Positions 35,025 to 43,517 of a stretch of DNA of 64,000 bases are shown here, one piece after another. A program made the translations under genes and the position numbers. The DNA is from Trinickia violacea. GTDB lineage: Bacteria > Pseudomonadota > Gammaproteobacteria > Burkholderiales > Burkholderiaceae. A model generated the notes under the pieces. It saw nothing but the letters and a program-made list of their open reading frames with translations, was not told where the DNA came from and did not search any database. The stretch covers positions 1,426,001-1,490,000 of the forward strand of contig NZ_CP040077.1 in the NCBI RefSeq assembly GCF_005280735.1, given 5' to 3'. Every line of letters starts with the position of its first letter. Position 1 is the stretch's first letter.

Positions 35025-35288
35025 ATGATGAACGAACTGGAAAAAGAGCTCGCTGGATTGATCATCCGCGAACTGAACCTTGAAGACATTCAGCTCGAGG
35101 ACGTGTCCGCGGAGACTCCGTTGTACGGCGAAGGCTTCGGGCTCGATTCCATCGACATTTTGGAAATCGCGCTCTTGATCTCCAAGAAGTACGGCTTTGC
35201 GCTGCGTTCGGACAATCCCGACAACGCCAAGATTTTCGCCACGCTGGGCGGATTGGCCGCCTACGTCGCGGAGCACCGCGTCCGCTAG
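35025..35288 (+). CDS. acyl carrier protein (ApeE/ApeF-like)
   Basis: An 87-residue acidic four-helix carrier protein. GEGFGLDSIDILEIALLISKKYG contains the Ser of DSI that receives the phosphopantetheine arm. ATG at 35025 is used; ATG at 35028 and at 35004 are possible and none has a clear ribosome site. It is the first gene of the plus-strand arm and should carry the growing chain for the ketosynthase, ketoreductase and dehydratases. Larger clusters have two such proteins; only one is visible here. Confidence 0.85.
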   Translation: MMNELEKELAGLIIRELNLEDIQLEDVSAETPLYGEGFGLDSIDILEIALLISKKYGFALRSDNPDNAKIFATLGGLAAYVAEHRVR

Positions 35289-35328
35289 GCTCGCGCATTC
35301 AGTCTCATTCAGTCTCATTCAGGTTCAC

Positions 35329-36069
35329 ATGGGGATCATGACGAACGCACGGAAGAGAGCGCTGGTCACGGGCGGCAGCGGCGCGTTGGGGCAGGCGATC
35401 TGCGAAACCTTGGCGAAGGCCGGCCACGAAGTTTGGGTGCATGCGAACCGCAGCCTCGCGCGTGCCGAAGAAACGGTGCAGCGCATCGTCGAGACCGGGG
35501 GCGCCGCGCATGCCATCGCATTCGACGTGACCGATGCCGACGCGACACACGCTGCACTGGAAGCCGTGATCGAGGGCGGCGCGTTTCAGATCCTCGTCAA
35601 CAACGCCGGCATTCACGACGACGCGCCGATGGCCGGCATGACGCAGCATCAGTGGAAGCGCGTGATCGACGTCTCGCTCAACGGTTTCTTCAATGTCACG
35701 CAGCCGCTCCTGATGCCGATGATTCGCACGCGCTGGGGGCGCATCGTCAACCTCGCGTCGCTGGCCGGTGTGATGGGCAACCGTGGACAGGCCAACTATG
35801 CGGCCGCGAAAGCCGGCTTGATCGGCGCGACGAAATCGCTTTCGCTGGAGCTGGCGTCGCGCGGCATCACCGTCAATGCGGTGGCGCCCGGCATCATCGC
35901 GTCGCCGATGATCGAGAGCGCGTTTCCGCCCGAGCGCATCAAGCAGATCGTGCCGGCGGGCAGAGCGGGCGAGCCGGCGGAAGTGGCGGCGATGGTCGCG
36001 TACCTGGTCTCGGACGCGGCCGCTTACGTCACGGGGCAAGTGCTGTCGATCAACGGCGGGCTTGCTTGA
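35329..36069 (+). CDS. fabG: 3-oxoacyl-ACP reductase, FabG/ApeQ type
   Basis: A 246-residue short-chain dehydrogenase. It has the NAD(P)H motif TGGSGALG (about 15-22), NNAGI, the catalytic Ser in LASLAGVMG, and YAAAK with Tyr and Lys. The C-terminus AAYVTGQVLSINGGLA is typical of FabG. It reduces the 3-ketoacyl-ACP produced by the ketosynthase. ATG at 35329 is used; ATG at 35338 has a GGGGA element and is an alternative. The leader contains a near-perfect triple repeat of ATTCAGTCTC. Confidence 0.9.
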   Translation: MGIMTNARKRALVTGGSGALGQAICETLAKAGHEVWVHANRSLARAEETVQRIVETGGAAHAIAFDVTDADATHAALEAVIEGGAFQILVNNAGIHDDAPMAGMTQHQWKRVIDVSLNGFFNVTQPLLMPMIRTRWGRIVNLASLAGVMGNRGQANYAAAKAGLIGATKSLSLELASRGITVNAVAPGIIASPMIESAFPPERIKQIVPAGRAGEPAEVAAMVAYLVSDAAAYVTGQVLSINGGLA

Positions 36070-36206
36070 TCCGCGAGCCTGTCCGTCACCGATCGATCGC
36101 CGCCCAGCCGCTCAACGAGTTCGTAGCCGAACGCAACGCAAAGCAAAGTAACGCCCGAAACGCCTCCCTTCCCCGATCACCCGATAACCATCGACCCGCT
36201 GTACCC

Positions 36207-36974
36207 ATGCCCACTCCACGCGCGTCTTCCACCCATCTCGTCCTGATCCCGAGCTACAACTCGGGCGCGAAGCTCGACGAGACCGTGCGCAGTGCGCGAG
36301 CGCAGTGGGCGCCCGTCTGGGTCGTCGTGGACGGCAGCACCGACGGCAGCACGCCGCGTCTGCTGGCGATGGCCGAAAGCGATCCGGGGCTGCATGTGAT
36401 CGTGTTGCCGGTCAATCGGGGCAAGGGCGCGGCCGTGCTCGCCGGGCTCGACGAAGCCGCGGCGAGCGGCTTCACGCATGTGCTCACGATGGACTCCGAC
36501 GGACAGCATCCCGCGCATTTGATCGAAGCGTTCATGGAGGCGTCGAAGGCGGCGCCCGGAAGCATGGTGCTGGGCCTGCCGAAATTCGACGCGACGGCGC
36601 CGCGAGCCCGCGTCTACGGGCGGCGGCTATCGAATCTTTGCACCAACATCGAAACCCTCTGGGCCGGGATCGGCGATTCGCTGTTTGGTTTTCGCGTGTA
36701 CCCGGTCGAGCCGCTGCGCGCGCTGATGCGCAAGCGCGCGTGGATGCGGCGCTTCGACTTCGACCCCGAAGCGGCCGTGCGGTTGTGCTGGGCCGGCGTG
36801 CGGCCGATCCGGCTCGATGCGCCGGTGCGTTACTTTCGCCGCGACGAGGGCGGCGTTTCGCATTTCCACTACGTGCGCGACAACGTTCTGCTGACGTCGA
36901 TGCATCTGCGGCTGCTCTTCGGGTTTGTGCTGCGGCTGCCTTGGCTGCTGGCGCGGCGCTTGAGCGGGCATTAG
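36207..36974 (+). CDS. family 2 glycosyltransferase of the polyene cluster
   Basis: A 255-residue GT-A fold protein: LVLIPSYNSGAKLDETV, VVVDGSTDGS, and the nucleotide-sugar/metal motif MDSDGQHP (about 99-105). The C-terminal segment (about 225-250) is hydrophobic and could associate with the membrane. Glycosyltransferases of this type occur in aryl polyene clusters and may build the lipid or sugar anchor. The ATG is 138 bases after fabG, so it may be co-transcribed. Confidence 0.85.
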   Translation: MPTPRASSTHLVLIPSYNSGAKLDETVRSARAQWAPVWVVVDGSTDGSTPRLLAMAESDPGLHVIVLPVNRGKGAAVLAGLDEAAASGFTHVLTMDSDGQHPAHLIEAFMEASKAAPGSMVLGLPKFDATAPRARVYGRRLSNLCTNIETLWAGIGDSLFGFRVYPVEPLRALMRKRAWMRRFDFDPEAAVRLCWAGVRPIRLDAPVRYFRRDEGGVSHFHYVRDNVLLTSMHLRLLFGFVLRLPWLLARRLSGH

Positions 36975-37034
36975 CTGGGCAATGCCTCACCGTGCGTGTC
37001 ATCATGCGCGGACTCGGCGCAATGGAACCAGACA

Positions 37035-37817
37035 ATGACAAAAGAACGGCGCGGTATTCAATCGATTGAAGTCGGAGGCGCGCTGCTGCAAGCGCTCGTG
37101 GATCACGGCGGGCCGATGCTGCTCGGCGATCTCGCCAGAAAGGCGGGCATGTCCTCGGCCAAGGCGCATCCGTATCTGGTGAGCTACGGCGTGCTCGGCC
37201 TGATCCAGCAGGACGCGGCCACGGGCCGCTACGAACTGGGCCCGTTCGCGCTGCAGATGGGGCTCATCAGCCTGCAACGCTCGGACGCCGTCCGCACCGC
37301 GGTCTCGGTCATCGACGAGATGGCGCCCGGCATCGGCCATACCGTCGCGCTCGCGACGCCCGGCAGCAGCGGCCCCACCATCGTCTATATCCGGCACGCG
37401 AGCGATCCGATCTATGTGGCGATGCGTACCGGCACGGTGATGTCGCTCCTGCAGACGGCCACCGGCCTTGCGTTCGCCGCCTATCTGCCGCCCATGACCG
37501 TCGCGGCGCTCGTCGCGCTGGAGGAGTCGAACGCGGCCCGGCTCGGCGTCGCGCACCGCAAGTTCAGCCAGAAGGAGATCGACGCGAAGCTCGCCGAAGT
37601 GCGGGAGCACACGCTGGCGCGCAGCGTCGACACGCCGGTCGCCGGCATCAGCGCGATGAGCGCGCCGGTATTCGACCACACGCGCAACGTCGTGCTCGCG
37701 ATCACGGCGATTGGCCCGAGCGGCTCGCTCGACACGGCCTGGCAAGGCGAACTCGCGAATGCGCTGCGCGCGAGCGCGGCGGCTGTCTCCTCCCGGCTCG
37801 GGTTTACCGCCGTTTAG
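37035..37817 (+). CDS. IclR-family transcriptional regulator
   Basis: A 260-residue regulator with an N-terminal winged helix (GPMLLGDLARKAGMSSAKAHPYLVSYGVLGL) and a C-terminal effector domain (GHTVALATPGSSG, AVFDHTRNVVLAITAIG-like end). ATG at 37035 is preferred over an upstream GTG. It precedes the MFS transporter in the same direction and an inverted repeat lies between them, so it probably controls that transporter in response to its substrate. Confidence 0.85.
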   Translation: MTKERRGIQSIEVGGALLQALVDHGGPMLLGDLARKAGMSSAKAHPYLVSYGVLGLIQQDAATGRYELGPFALQMGLISLQRSDAVRTAVSVIDEMAPGIGHTVALATPGSSGPTIVYIRHASDPIYVAMRTGTVMSLLQTATGLAFAAYLPPMTVAALVALEESNAARLGVAHRKFSQKEIDAKLAEVREHTLARSVDTPVAGISAMSAPVFDHTRNVVLAITAIGPSGSLDTAWQGELANALRASAAAVSSRLGFTAV

Positions 37818-37971
37818 GGCCCGTTTTTAGGGCTCTTTATTAGCGTGAACAGGCCCTTCTAACTCTCTTTCGCTTCCCCCTGAACTTCGTTGTCTCGTTC
37901 GCGATGCATGCCTGCGCGTGCGTCGCGGGATTTGGCTCGCCTGTTGTCTGAAGTTTCGGGGTAAACCGTGA

Positions 37972-38005
37972 TTCAACATTGAGAAATGATTTATACAATG
38001 CTGAA
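37972..38005. promoter_or_regulatory. inverted repeat TTCAACATTG-N14-CAATGCTGAA, candidate IclR operator
   Basis: The arms at 37972-37981 and 37996-38005 match at nine of ten positions. The AT-rich spacer includes TTTATACAAT, which could be part of a -10 element. It lies 58 bases before the transporter ATG at 38064, between it and the IclR-type gene. Confidence 0.5.
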
Positions 38006-38063
38006 CCATGCGCAAGGGATTAACCCATTCGCATATGAATCGAGACATTTGGAGCGAGACAGC

Positions 38064-39398
38064 ATGAGCTATTCCCTTTCCGCGGAGGCAGCGCCGCGCG
38101 CCGCTTCCGCCGCCGGCGATCAAGCGATGTTCCGCAAGGTGGCCTGGCGCATCATTCCGTTTCTGTTTCTTTGCTACGTCGTATCGTTTCTGGACCGCAT
38201 CAACATCGGCTTCGCGCAGCTGCAGATGAAGCACGATCTCGGCTTCAGCGACGCGATGTACGGGCTCGGCGCGGCCGTGTTCTATATCGGCTACGTAGTG
38301 TGCGAAGTGCCGAGCAACCTGCTGCTCGCGCGCTTCGGCGCGCGCCGCACCTTCACGCGGATCATGCTGCTCTGGGGGCTCGCTTCGATCGGCATGATGT
38401 TCGTGTCGAAGCCCGCGCATTTCTACGTGCTGCGCTTCATGCTCGGCGTGTTCGAGGCCGGGTTCTTTCCCGGCATCGTGCTGTATCTGTCGTACTGGTT
38501 TCCCGCGAACCGGCGCGCGGCGGTGATGGCGGTCTTCTTTGCGGGCGTGGCGGTGGCGGGCGTGCTCGGCGGGCTCATGTCCGGCTGGATCATGCGCGAC
38601 ATGGGCGGCGTGCTGGGGCTCTACGGATGGCAGTGGATGTTCGTGATCGAAGGCTTGCCGGCCGTGGTGCTCGCGTTCTTCGCGCTGTTTCGCCTGGTCG
38701 ACCGGCCGCGCGACGCGCGCTGGCTCGAGCCGGCGGAACAGGATCGGATCGAGGCGCTCTGCGCGGCCGATCAGCCCAACGGCGCAGGCGGGGCGCACAA
38801 GGAGCGCAGCTTCGGCGCGGCGCTCGTCAACCCGCGCGTGTACCTGTTCGCGTTCATCTACTTCTCGCTGACTTGCGCGTCGCTGACGCTGAACTTCTGG
38901 ATGCCGCTCATGATCCGCGACTTCGGCATCAAGGACGTGCTCTCGGTGAGCCTCTACACCGTCGTGCCGAATGCGATCGGCGCCATCGGGCTGCTGCTGA
39001 TCGCGCGCCGCTCCGACCGGACCGGGGAGCGGCGCAAGCATTTCGCGACCTGCACGATCGGCGGCGGACTCGCGCTTGCGGCGCTGACGCTGCACCTCTC
39101 GAGCTTTGCCGCGATGCTCGCGATCCTGTCGGTCGCGTCGATCCTGATCTTCGCCGCGCTGCCGATTTTCTGGGCGATTCCGTCGAGCTACCTGTCGGGC
39201 GAGGCGGCCGCTTCCGGCATCGCGCTGATCAGCAGCCTCGGCATCACGAGCGGCATCGTGAGCCCCTGGGTGATCGGCCAGATCCGCACGAGCACGGGGA
39301 GCATGGACCTCGCGATCTATCTGCTCGCCGGGCTTCTGCTCGCGAGCGGGATTGCGCTGATGGCGGGTATCCGGCCGGGGGCACACAAACCAGGTTGA
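38064..39398 (+). CDS. MFS transporter, anion:cation symporter (ACS) family
   Basis: A 444-residue twelve-helix permease. Signatures include VVSFLDRINIGFAQLQM in helix 1, YVVCEVPSNLLLARFGARR in the helix 2-3 loop and FEAGFFPGIVLYLSYWFP, all typical of the ACS branch that takes up organic acids such as phthalate, glucarate or tartrate. The exact substrate is not evident. ATG at 38064 has GGAG nine bases upstream; an earlier ATG at 37986 would lie inside the candidate operator and is rejected. Confidence 0.9.
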   Translation: MSYSLSAEAAPRAASAAGDQAMFRKVAWRIIPFLFLCYVVSFLDRINIGFAQLQMKHDLGFSDAMYGLGAAVFYIGYVVCEVPSNLLLARFGARRTFTRIMLLWGLASIGMMFVSKPAHFYVLRFMLGVFEAGFFPGIVLYLSYWFPANRRAAVMAVFFAGVAVAGVLGGLMSGWIMRDMGGVLGLYGWQWMFVIEGLPAVVLAFFALFRLVDRPRDARWLEPAEQDRIEALCAADQPNGAGGAHKERSFGAALVNPRVYLFAFIYFSLTCASLTLNFWMPLMIRDFGIKDVLSVSLYTVVPNAIGAIGLLLIARRSDRTGERRKHFATCTIGGGLALAALTLHLSSFAAMLAILSVASILIFAALPIFWAIPSSYLSGEAAASGIALISSLGITSGIVSPWVIGQIRTSTGSMDLAIYLLAGLLLASGIALMAGIRPGAHKPG

Positions 39399-39489
39399 CG
39401 GGGGCGGACATCGTGCGGTGCGGCACGAAGAAAGTCGGCGGAATCTGCGTCGCGGCGGTTGCTTGCTCTATAAATAATAGTGTCGACGC

Positions 39490-39558
39490 GTGCTTGCGAC
39501 GATCGCGCTCGTGGTCATGATCACGTTCGGCGTCCAAGGCATCGACACCCTGCTATAG
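39490..39558 (+). CDS. possible 22-residue hydrophobic peptide
   Basis: A GTG-initiated frame encodes MLATIALVVMITFGVQGIDTLL, one membrane-helix-like segment, stopping 30 bases before the HtrA-like gene. There is no clear ribosome site. It may be a small membrane protein, the remnant of a longer gene or chance. Confidence 0.2.
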   Translation: MLATIALVVMITFGVQGIDTLL

Positions 39559-39588
39559 GGACCAAAGCGACCGTTTTGGAGGTGCGCC

Positions 39589-41499
39589 GTGTTCCGCCGG
39601 TCTATTGCCCGCACCTTGCTCCATGCTGCTGTCGCAGCCGGACTTCTCGGGAGCTATTCGCAAGCGCAGCCCGCGGCGCTCGCCACAGGCACCGCGCCGC
39701 CGCCCGTCAAGGAGAAACGCGTCGCACCGCTCAACGCCGCGCTGCCGATCGACTATCCCGGCATCGTCGAACGTTACGGGCGGGCGGTCGTCAACATCAG
39801 CGCGGCGGCTCCGGACAAGCTGACGTCGCCGCCCGCTCCCGAAGCCGTCGATCCCGGCGATCCCTTCGCCGCGTTTTTCAAACGCGTCGTGCCGCAGCAG
39901 GCGGAGTCTCAAAGCAACGCGCCGCGCGCGATAGCGGGCAGCGGCTCGGGTTTCATCGTCACGCCGGACGGCCTCGTCGTGACCGCCGCGCATGTCGTGG
40001 ATCAGGCGGCCGAGGTGACCGTCACGCTGACCGATCGACGCAAGTTCAAGGCAACGGTGCTCATCGTCGACACCGAAAGCGGCGTTGCGTTGCTGCAGAT
40101 CGACGCCACGAAACTGCCGACCGTCAAACTGGGCGACTCGTCGCGCGTGCGCGTCGGCGAACCGGTTCTGACGATCGGCTCGCCCGACAGCTTCGCGAAT
40201 ACCGTGACCGACGGCATCATCAGCGCGACGCCTCGCGTGTTGCCGGACGGCAGTCCTTTCCCGTTCTTTCAGACCGACGTCGCCGCCAATCCCGACAACT
40301 CGGGCGGCCCGCTGTTCAACCGCGCCGGAGACGTGATCGGCATCGACGTGCAGATCTATACGAATGCGGAGCCTTACCAGAGCCTCACCTTCGCCATCCC
40401 GATCAATCTGGTCAACACGGTGCGGATGCAGTGGCAGGCACAGCGCGGCGGGACGAGCGGCGGTCTTGGCGCGGACGTGCAGGACATCGGCCCCGGCTTG
40501 GCGGCGGCCCTCGGACTGCCGCGACCGGCCGGCGCGCTGGTCAACGCCGTTGCGCCCGGCACGCCGGCCGCCGCGAGCGGCCTCAAGGCGGGGGACGTCG
40601 TCACGCAGATCGGCGAGAAGACCATCGATCACTCGGCCGACCTCGTCGACTATGCCAACGGCTTGCCGCCGGGCACGAAAACGGTTGTTCGGGTGATTCG
40701 CGATCGCAGGCCGATGACGCTAAGACTCATGGCCGGTACGGCCGGGGAAAGCCCCGCGGTTGGGCGTACTCCGCAGGCGAAGCCGGGTTTGGAGGCGAAG
40801 CAAGTTCCTGCCGCTGAGCCGGTTTCGGAGGCGAAGCAAGTTCCTGCCGTCGAGCCAGTCACTGGGGCGAAGCCAGTCCCTGCCGCTGAGCCGGTCTCGA
40901 AAGCGAAGCAAGCTCCTGCCGTCGAGCCAGTCACTGAGGCGAAGCAGGTTCCAGCCGCTGAGCCGGTCACTGAAGCGAAGCAGGTTCCAGCCGTCGAGCC
41001 GGTCACTGGGGCGAAGCCAGTCCCTGCCGCTGAGCCGGTCTCGGAAGCGAATCAAGTTCCTGCCGTCGAGCCAGTCACTGAGGCGAAGCAGGTTCCGGCC
41101 GCTGAGCCCGTCCCCGAGGCGACGCAAGTCCCTGCCGCTGAGCCCCTCGCGGAGGCGAAGCCGATTCCCGCTGCCGCGCGCGTCCCCTCGGCTGGGCCAA
41201 TCCCATCCGCCGGACAGAATGCACCGCGCGCGGCGGATCGCCTTGGCTTGAGCATGCATGAGCTCAGCGAAGACGAGAAGCGCGCGAGCGATCTTCCCCT
41301 GGGCTTGATGGTCGACGCGGTGACAGGTCCTGCTGCACGCGCCGGCATTCAACCCGGCGATATCGTGCTGTCGTTCAACGGCGAACTGGTCGAGTCGCCG
41401 GATGAGGCGAGCTCCCTGGAAGCCAGGGCGAAGAGGCAGATTGCGGTGCTGATCCAGCGCCATAACGTGCGCCGCTTCGTGTCGATCGAGCTGAGATGA
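39589..41499 (+). CDS. HtrA/DegP-like periplasmic protein with altered triad and repeat linker
   Basis: A 636-residue exported protein with a signal peptide of about 26 residues. The trypsin-like domain (about 60-280) has His135 (VTAAHVV) and Ser238 (NPDNSGGP), but the triad Asp of the usual (S/T)D(I/L)A motif is Gly165 (ESGVALLQI), and the oxyanion GNSGG is DNSGG. PDZ1 spans about 290-385. Residues 402-530 are a low-complexity linker of about eleven 12-residue repeats (EAKQVPAAEPVT type). A second PDZ lies at about 540-636. The GTG start has a GGAGG site. It may be a chaperone or scaffold rather than an efficient protease. Confidence 0.8.
   Translation: MFRRSIARTLLHAAVAAGLLGSYSQAQPAALATGTAPPPVKEKRVAPLNAALPIDYPGIVERYGRAVVNISAAAPDKLTSPPAPEAVDPGDPFAAFFKRVVPQQAESQSNAPRAIAGSGSGFIVTPDGLVVTAAHVVDQAAEVTVTLTDRRKFKATVLIVDTESGVALLQIDATKLPTVKLGDSSRVRVGEPVLTIGSPDSFANTVTDGIISATPRVLPDGSPFPFFQTDVAANPDNSGGPLFNRAGDVIGIDVQIYTNAEPYQSLTFAIPINLVNTVRMQWQAQRGGTSGGLGADVQDIGPGLAAALGLPRPAGALVNAVAPGTPAAASGLKAGDVVTQIGEKTIDHSADLVDYANGLPPGTKTVVRVIRDRRPMTLRLMAGTAGESPAVGRTPQAKPGLEAKQVPAAEPVSEAKQVPAVEPVTGAKPVPAAEPVSKAKQAPAVEPVTEAKQVPAAEPVTEAKQVPAVEPVTGAKPVPAAEPVSEANQVPAVEPVTEAKQVPAAEPVPEATQVPAAEPLAEAKPIPAAARVPSAGPIPSAGQNAPRAADRLGLSMHELSEDEKRASDLPLGLMVDAVTGPAARAGIQPGDIVLSFNGELVESPDEASSLEARAKRQIAVLIQRHNVRRFVSIELR
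40792..41178 (+). repeat. 36-bp in-frame tandem repeat, about eleven units
   Basis: Ten full and one partial unit encode variants of (E/G)AK(Q/P)VPA(A/V)EPV(T/S). Units 2-5 and 6-9 follow the same order of variants, so a 144-bp block seems to have duplicated. It lies wholly inside the HtrA-like gene and keeps frame. It is not a CRISPR array as there are no spacers. Confidence 0.9.
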
Positions 41500-41523
41500 A
41501 CGGCTCATAGAACGCGATAGCGA

Positions 41524-41919
41524 CTACCCCCGCGCCTCGACGATCGCCCGGATCGTGCGCCGAACGAGATCGAGTTCGGTCGACTTGTCGAAGAAATGCT
41601 GCGCCCCTGCAGCCAGGCATTCGTGCTTGTATTCGGGTCTGGGGTTGTTGGTCACCACGATCGACACCACCGGCGATGCGCGCTCGGCGAGCTTCTTCAA
41701 AAGCGCGAGCCCGCTGCCCCTGGCGAGATGCAAGTCGACGATCGCGATATCCGCGGCGGCCTCGGCAATGCCGTCGAGCGCTGTGTCCGAATCCTCGGCT
41801 TCGCCGACGATCAGCACGCCGTCGATCGCGCCCACGAGCTTTCGCAGGCGCCGCCGAATCATCTCGGAGTCCTCGACCAAAAACACTTTCACGGGGGGGC
41901 TCGCGCTCGTCGATTTCAT
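41524..41919 (-). CDS. single-domain response regulator
   Basis: A 131-residue receiver with the phosphorylatable Asp in AIVDLHLARGSG, the acidic ED pair in FLVEDSE and Lys in FDKSTE. No output domain follows. ATG at 41919 is chosen; an upstream extension to 42093 has no family features. It lies downstream of flhDC and the NarL-type regulator and might receive phosphate from the MASE4 kinase at 44381. Confidence 0.8.
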   Translation of the reverse strand: MKSTSASPPVKVFLVEDSEMIRRRLRKLVGAIDGVLIVGEAEDSDTALDGIAEAAADIAIVDLHLARGSGLALLKKLAERASPVVSIVVTNNPRPEYKHECLAAGAQHFFDKSTELDLVRRTIRAIVEARG

Positions 41920-42089
41920 GCAACCAGTATGGCGCGCGGACCAGGCTTGCGAAATCAGCGATGGATAAGAGTCCTGTAGGACGGAGGGAAGGCTTGTACG
42001 CCGATTCCTACAAGCGCGCTTGAAAGCGCCCCTCAAGTGCTCGTCCCGGCGTTTGGCTCGTTCGATTCGTTCGATGCATTCGGCCCGAA

Positions 42090-42743
42090 TCACAACTCGC
42101 CGCTTTCCTCGTCTTCGAACAGCTTGTTCTTGATCGCGTAGCGCACGAGCCCTGCATCGTGCGGAATCTGCATTTTCTCGAGGATGCGGGTCTTGTACGT
42201 GCTGACGGTTTTCGCGCTCACGCAGAGCTTGTCGGCGATTTCCGAAATCGTTTCCCCGGCGACGAGCCGCCGGAACACGTCGTATTCGCGGTCGGACAAC
42301 TTGTGATGCGGCGCTTCGTCGGGCGGCGTGGAGAGGTTCAGCGCGAAGCGCTCGGCCATCGCGACGCTCACGTAGGCGTTGCCCGAGGCGATTCGCGTCA
42401 CGGCCTTGACGAGCTCGGTGGGCGCGCTTTCCTTGGTCAGATAGCCCGCGGCGCCGGCCTTGAACGCACGCACCGCGTACTGCTCCTCGGCGTGCATGGT
42501 GAGCACGAGGATGCGCAGCGCGGGCATTTCTTCGTGAATTTGCTTGAGGAGCTCGAGCCCGTTACGGCCAGGCATCGACAGATCGAGCACGAGGATCTGG
42601 GCGTCGCCCTTGCGCGCGAGCTGCAGGGTCGTGGCGGCATCGGCGGCCTCGCCGACCACGGCCACGTCGGACGTGCTTTGCAGGATGCGGCGCAAACCAT
42701 CGCGAACGAGGGCGTGGTCGTCGGCGAGCAAGACGCGGATCAT
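42090..42743 (-). CDS. NarL/LuxR-family response regulator
   Basis: A 217-residue regulator with a receiver domain (DDH near residue 8-10, phospho-Asp in LVLDLSMPG, Lys in LTKESAP) and a NarL-type helix-turn-helix (KLSDREYDVFRRLVAGETISEIADKLCVSAKTVSTYKTRI). ATG at 42743 has an AAGGAG element. The kinase at 44381-46021 belongs to the HisKA_3 class that normally pairs with NarL-type regulators, so the two are likely cognate although flhDC lies between them. Confidence 0.9.
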   Translation of the reverse strand: MIRVLLADDHALVRDGLRRILQSTSDVAVVGEAADAATTLQLARKGDAQILVLDLSMPGRNGLELLKQIHEEMPALRILVLTMHAEEQYAVRAFKAGAAGYLTKESAPTELVKAVTRIASGNAYVSVAMAERFALNLSTPPDEAPHHKLSDREYDVFRRLVAGETISEIADKLCVSAKTVSTYKTRILEKMQIPHDAGLVRYAIKNKLFEDEESGEL

Positions 42744-42941
42744 TGCAAGGCTCCTTTGTCGCGATCGCATCCGGTGTGGCGGTCGCGTCGGTAGCGTAGG
42801 AGCAACAATTTTCCATCATACGAATGCGCTTGGCGAGCAGGAATTGCACGCAGATCCGGCGAGGCGCGTCAGCGGGCGCAAATGGGCTGAAGCGGGCTCA
42901 ATGGAGCTGAATAGGGCTATAGGGCGAATGCGCCGCCGCGC

Positions 42942-43517
42942 TCAGGCGATTTCCGGCGTCTCGGCGGCGCGCGCTGCGGCCGCCTTCGAGGTCTTGCCGG
43001 CGCGCGGCGGCGGGCAGCAGGCGCCGCACACCATGCCGTCGCAGAGGTCGTATTTGTAGGCGACGAATTTGCCGCGGCAACGGCTGCACGGGGCCATCTG
43101 CACGATGTCGGCGCCGAAGAAGCGCACGAGCGTCCAGGCGCGCGTCAGATCGAGCAGCCGCTCGGCACCCGCCGTCCGGCAGTGCTCGACGTAGACGCGG
43201 TACGCCTTGGTCAAGGCGTCGAGGTGGGTCTCGCCCGCGTCGTGGCGCATGAACAGGTACGCGTTATAGAAGAGCGACGAGTGGATGTTCGCGAGCCACG
43301 TCATGTACCAGTCCGCCGACGAGGGCAGCAGGCCGCGCGGCGGCGCCTTGCCCTTGAGCTCGTGATAGAGGCGGATCATGCGCTCGCGCGGCAGCGTCAG
43401 CTCGGTTTCCAGCACCTGCATGCGTGCGCCCAGCTCGATCAGCTCGATGGCGCGCAGGACCTGCTGGGCGTCCTCGGCGACGCTTTTCTTCGCGGCATTG
43501 GCGGCGGACGGTTTCAT
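42942..43517 (-). CDS. flhC: flagellar master regulator FlhC
   Basis: A 191-residue FlhC. It has the characteristic helical body and the C-terminal four-Cys zinc site (CSRC ... VCGACC). FlhC with FlhD forms the FlhD4C2 activator of class II flagellar promoters. ATG 43517 overlaps the flhD stop (ATGA). The C-terminal tail is Ala/Lys-rich. Confidence 0.95.
   Translation of the reverse strand: MKPSAANAAKKSVAEDAQQVLRAIELIELGARMQVLETELTLPRERMIRLYHELKGKAPPRGLLPSSADWYMTWLANIHSSLFYNAYLFMRHDAGETHLDALTKAYRVYVEHCRTAGAERLLDLTRAWTLVRFFGADIVQMAPCSRCRGKFVAYKYDLCDGMVCGACCPPPRAGKTSKAAAARAAETPEIA

Noticed and set aside
37827..39386. Open frame of 519 codons on the minus strand opposite the IclR/MFS region
   Set aside because: Highly charged, low-hydrophobicity antisense product; the plus-strand MFS transporter has clear motifs.
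39490..39558. Remnant of a larger membrane-protein gene before the HtrA-like gene
   Set aside because: Only one hydrophobic segment is visible with an in-frame stop just upstream; too short to assign, listed as a low-confidence feature only.
40792..41178. CRISPR-like array
   Set aside because: The repeat is continuous, in frame, without spacers, inside an HtrA-like gene.
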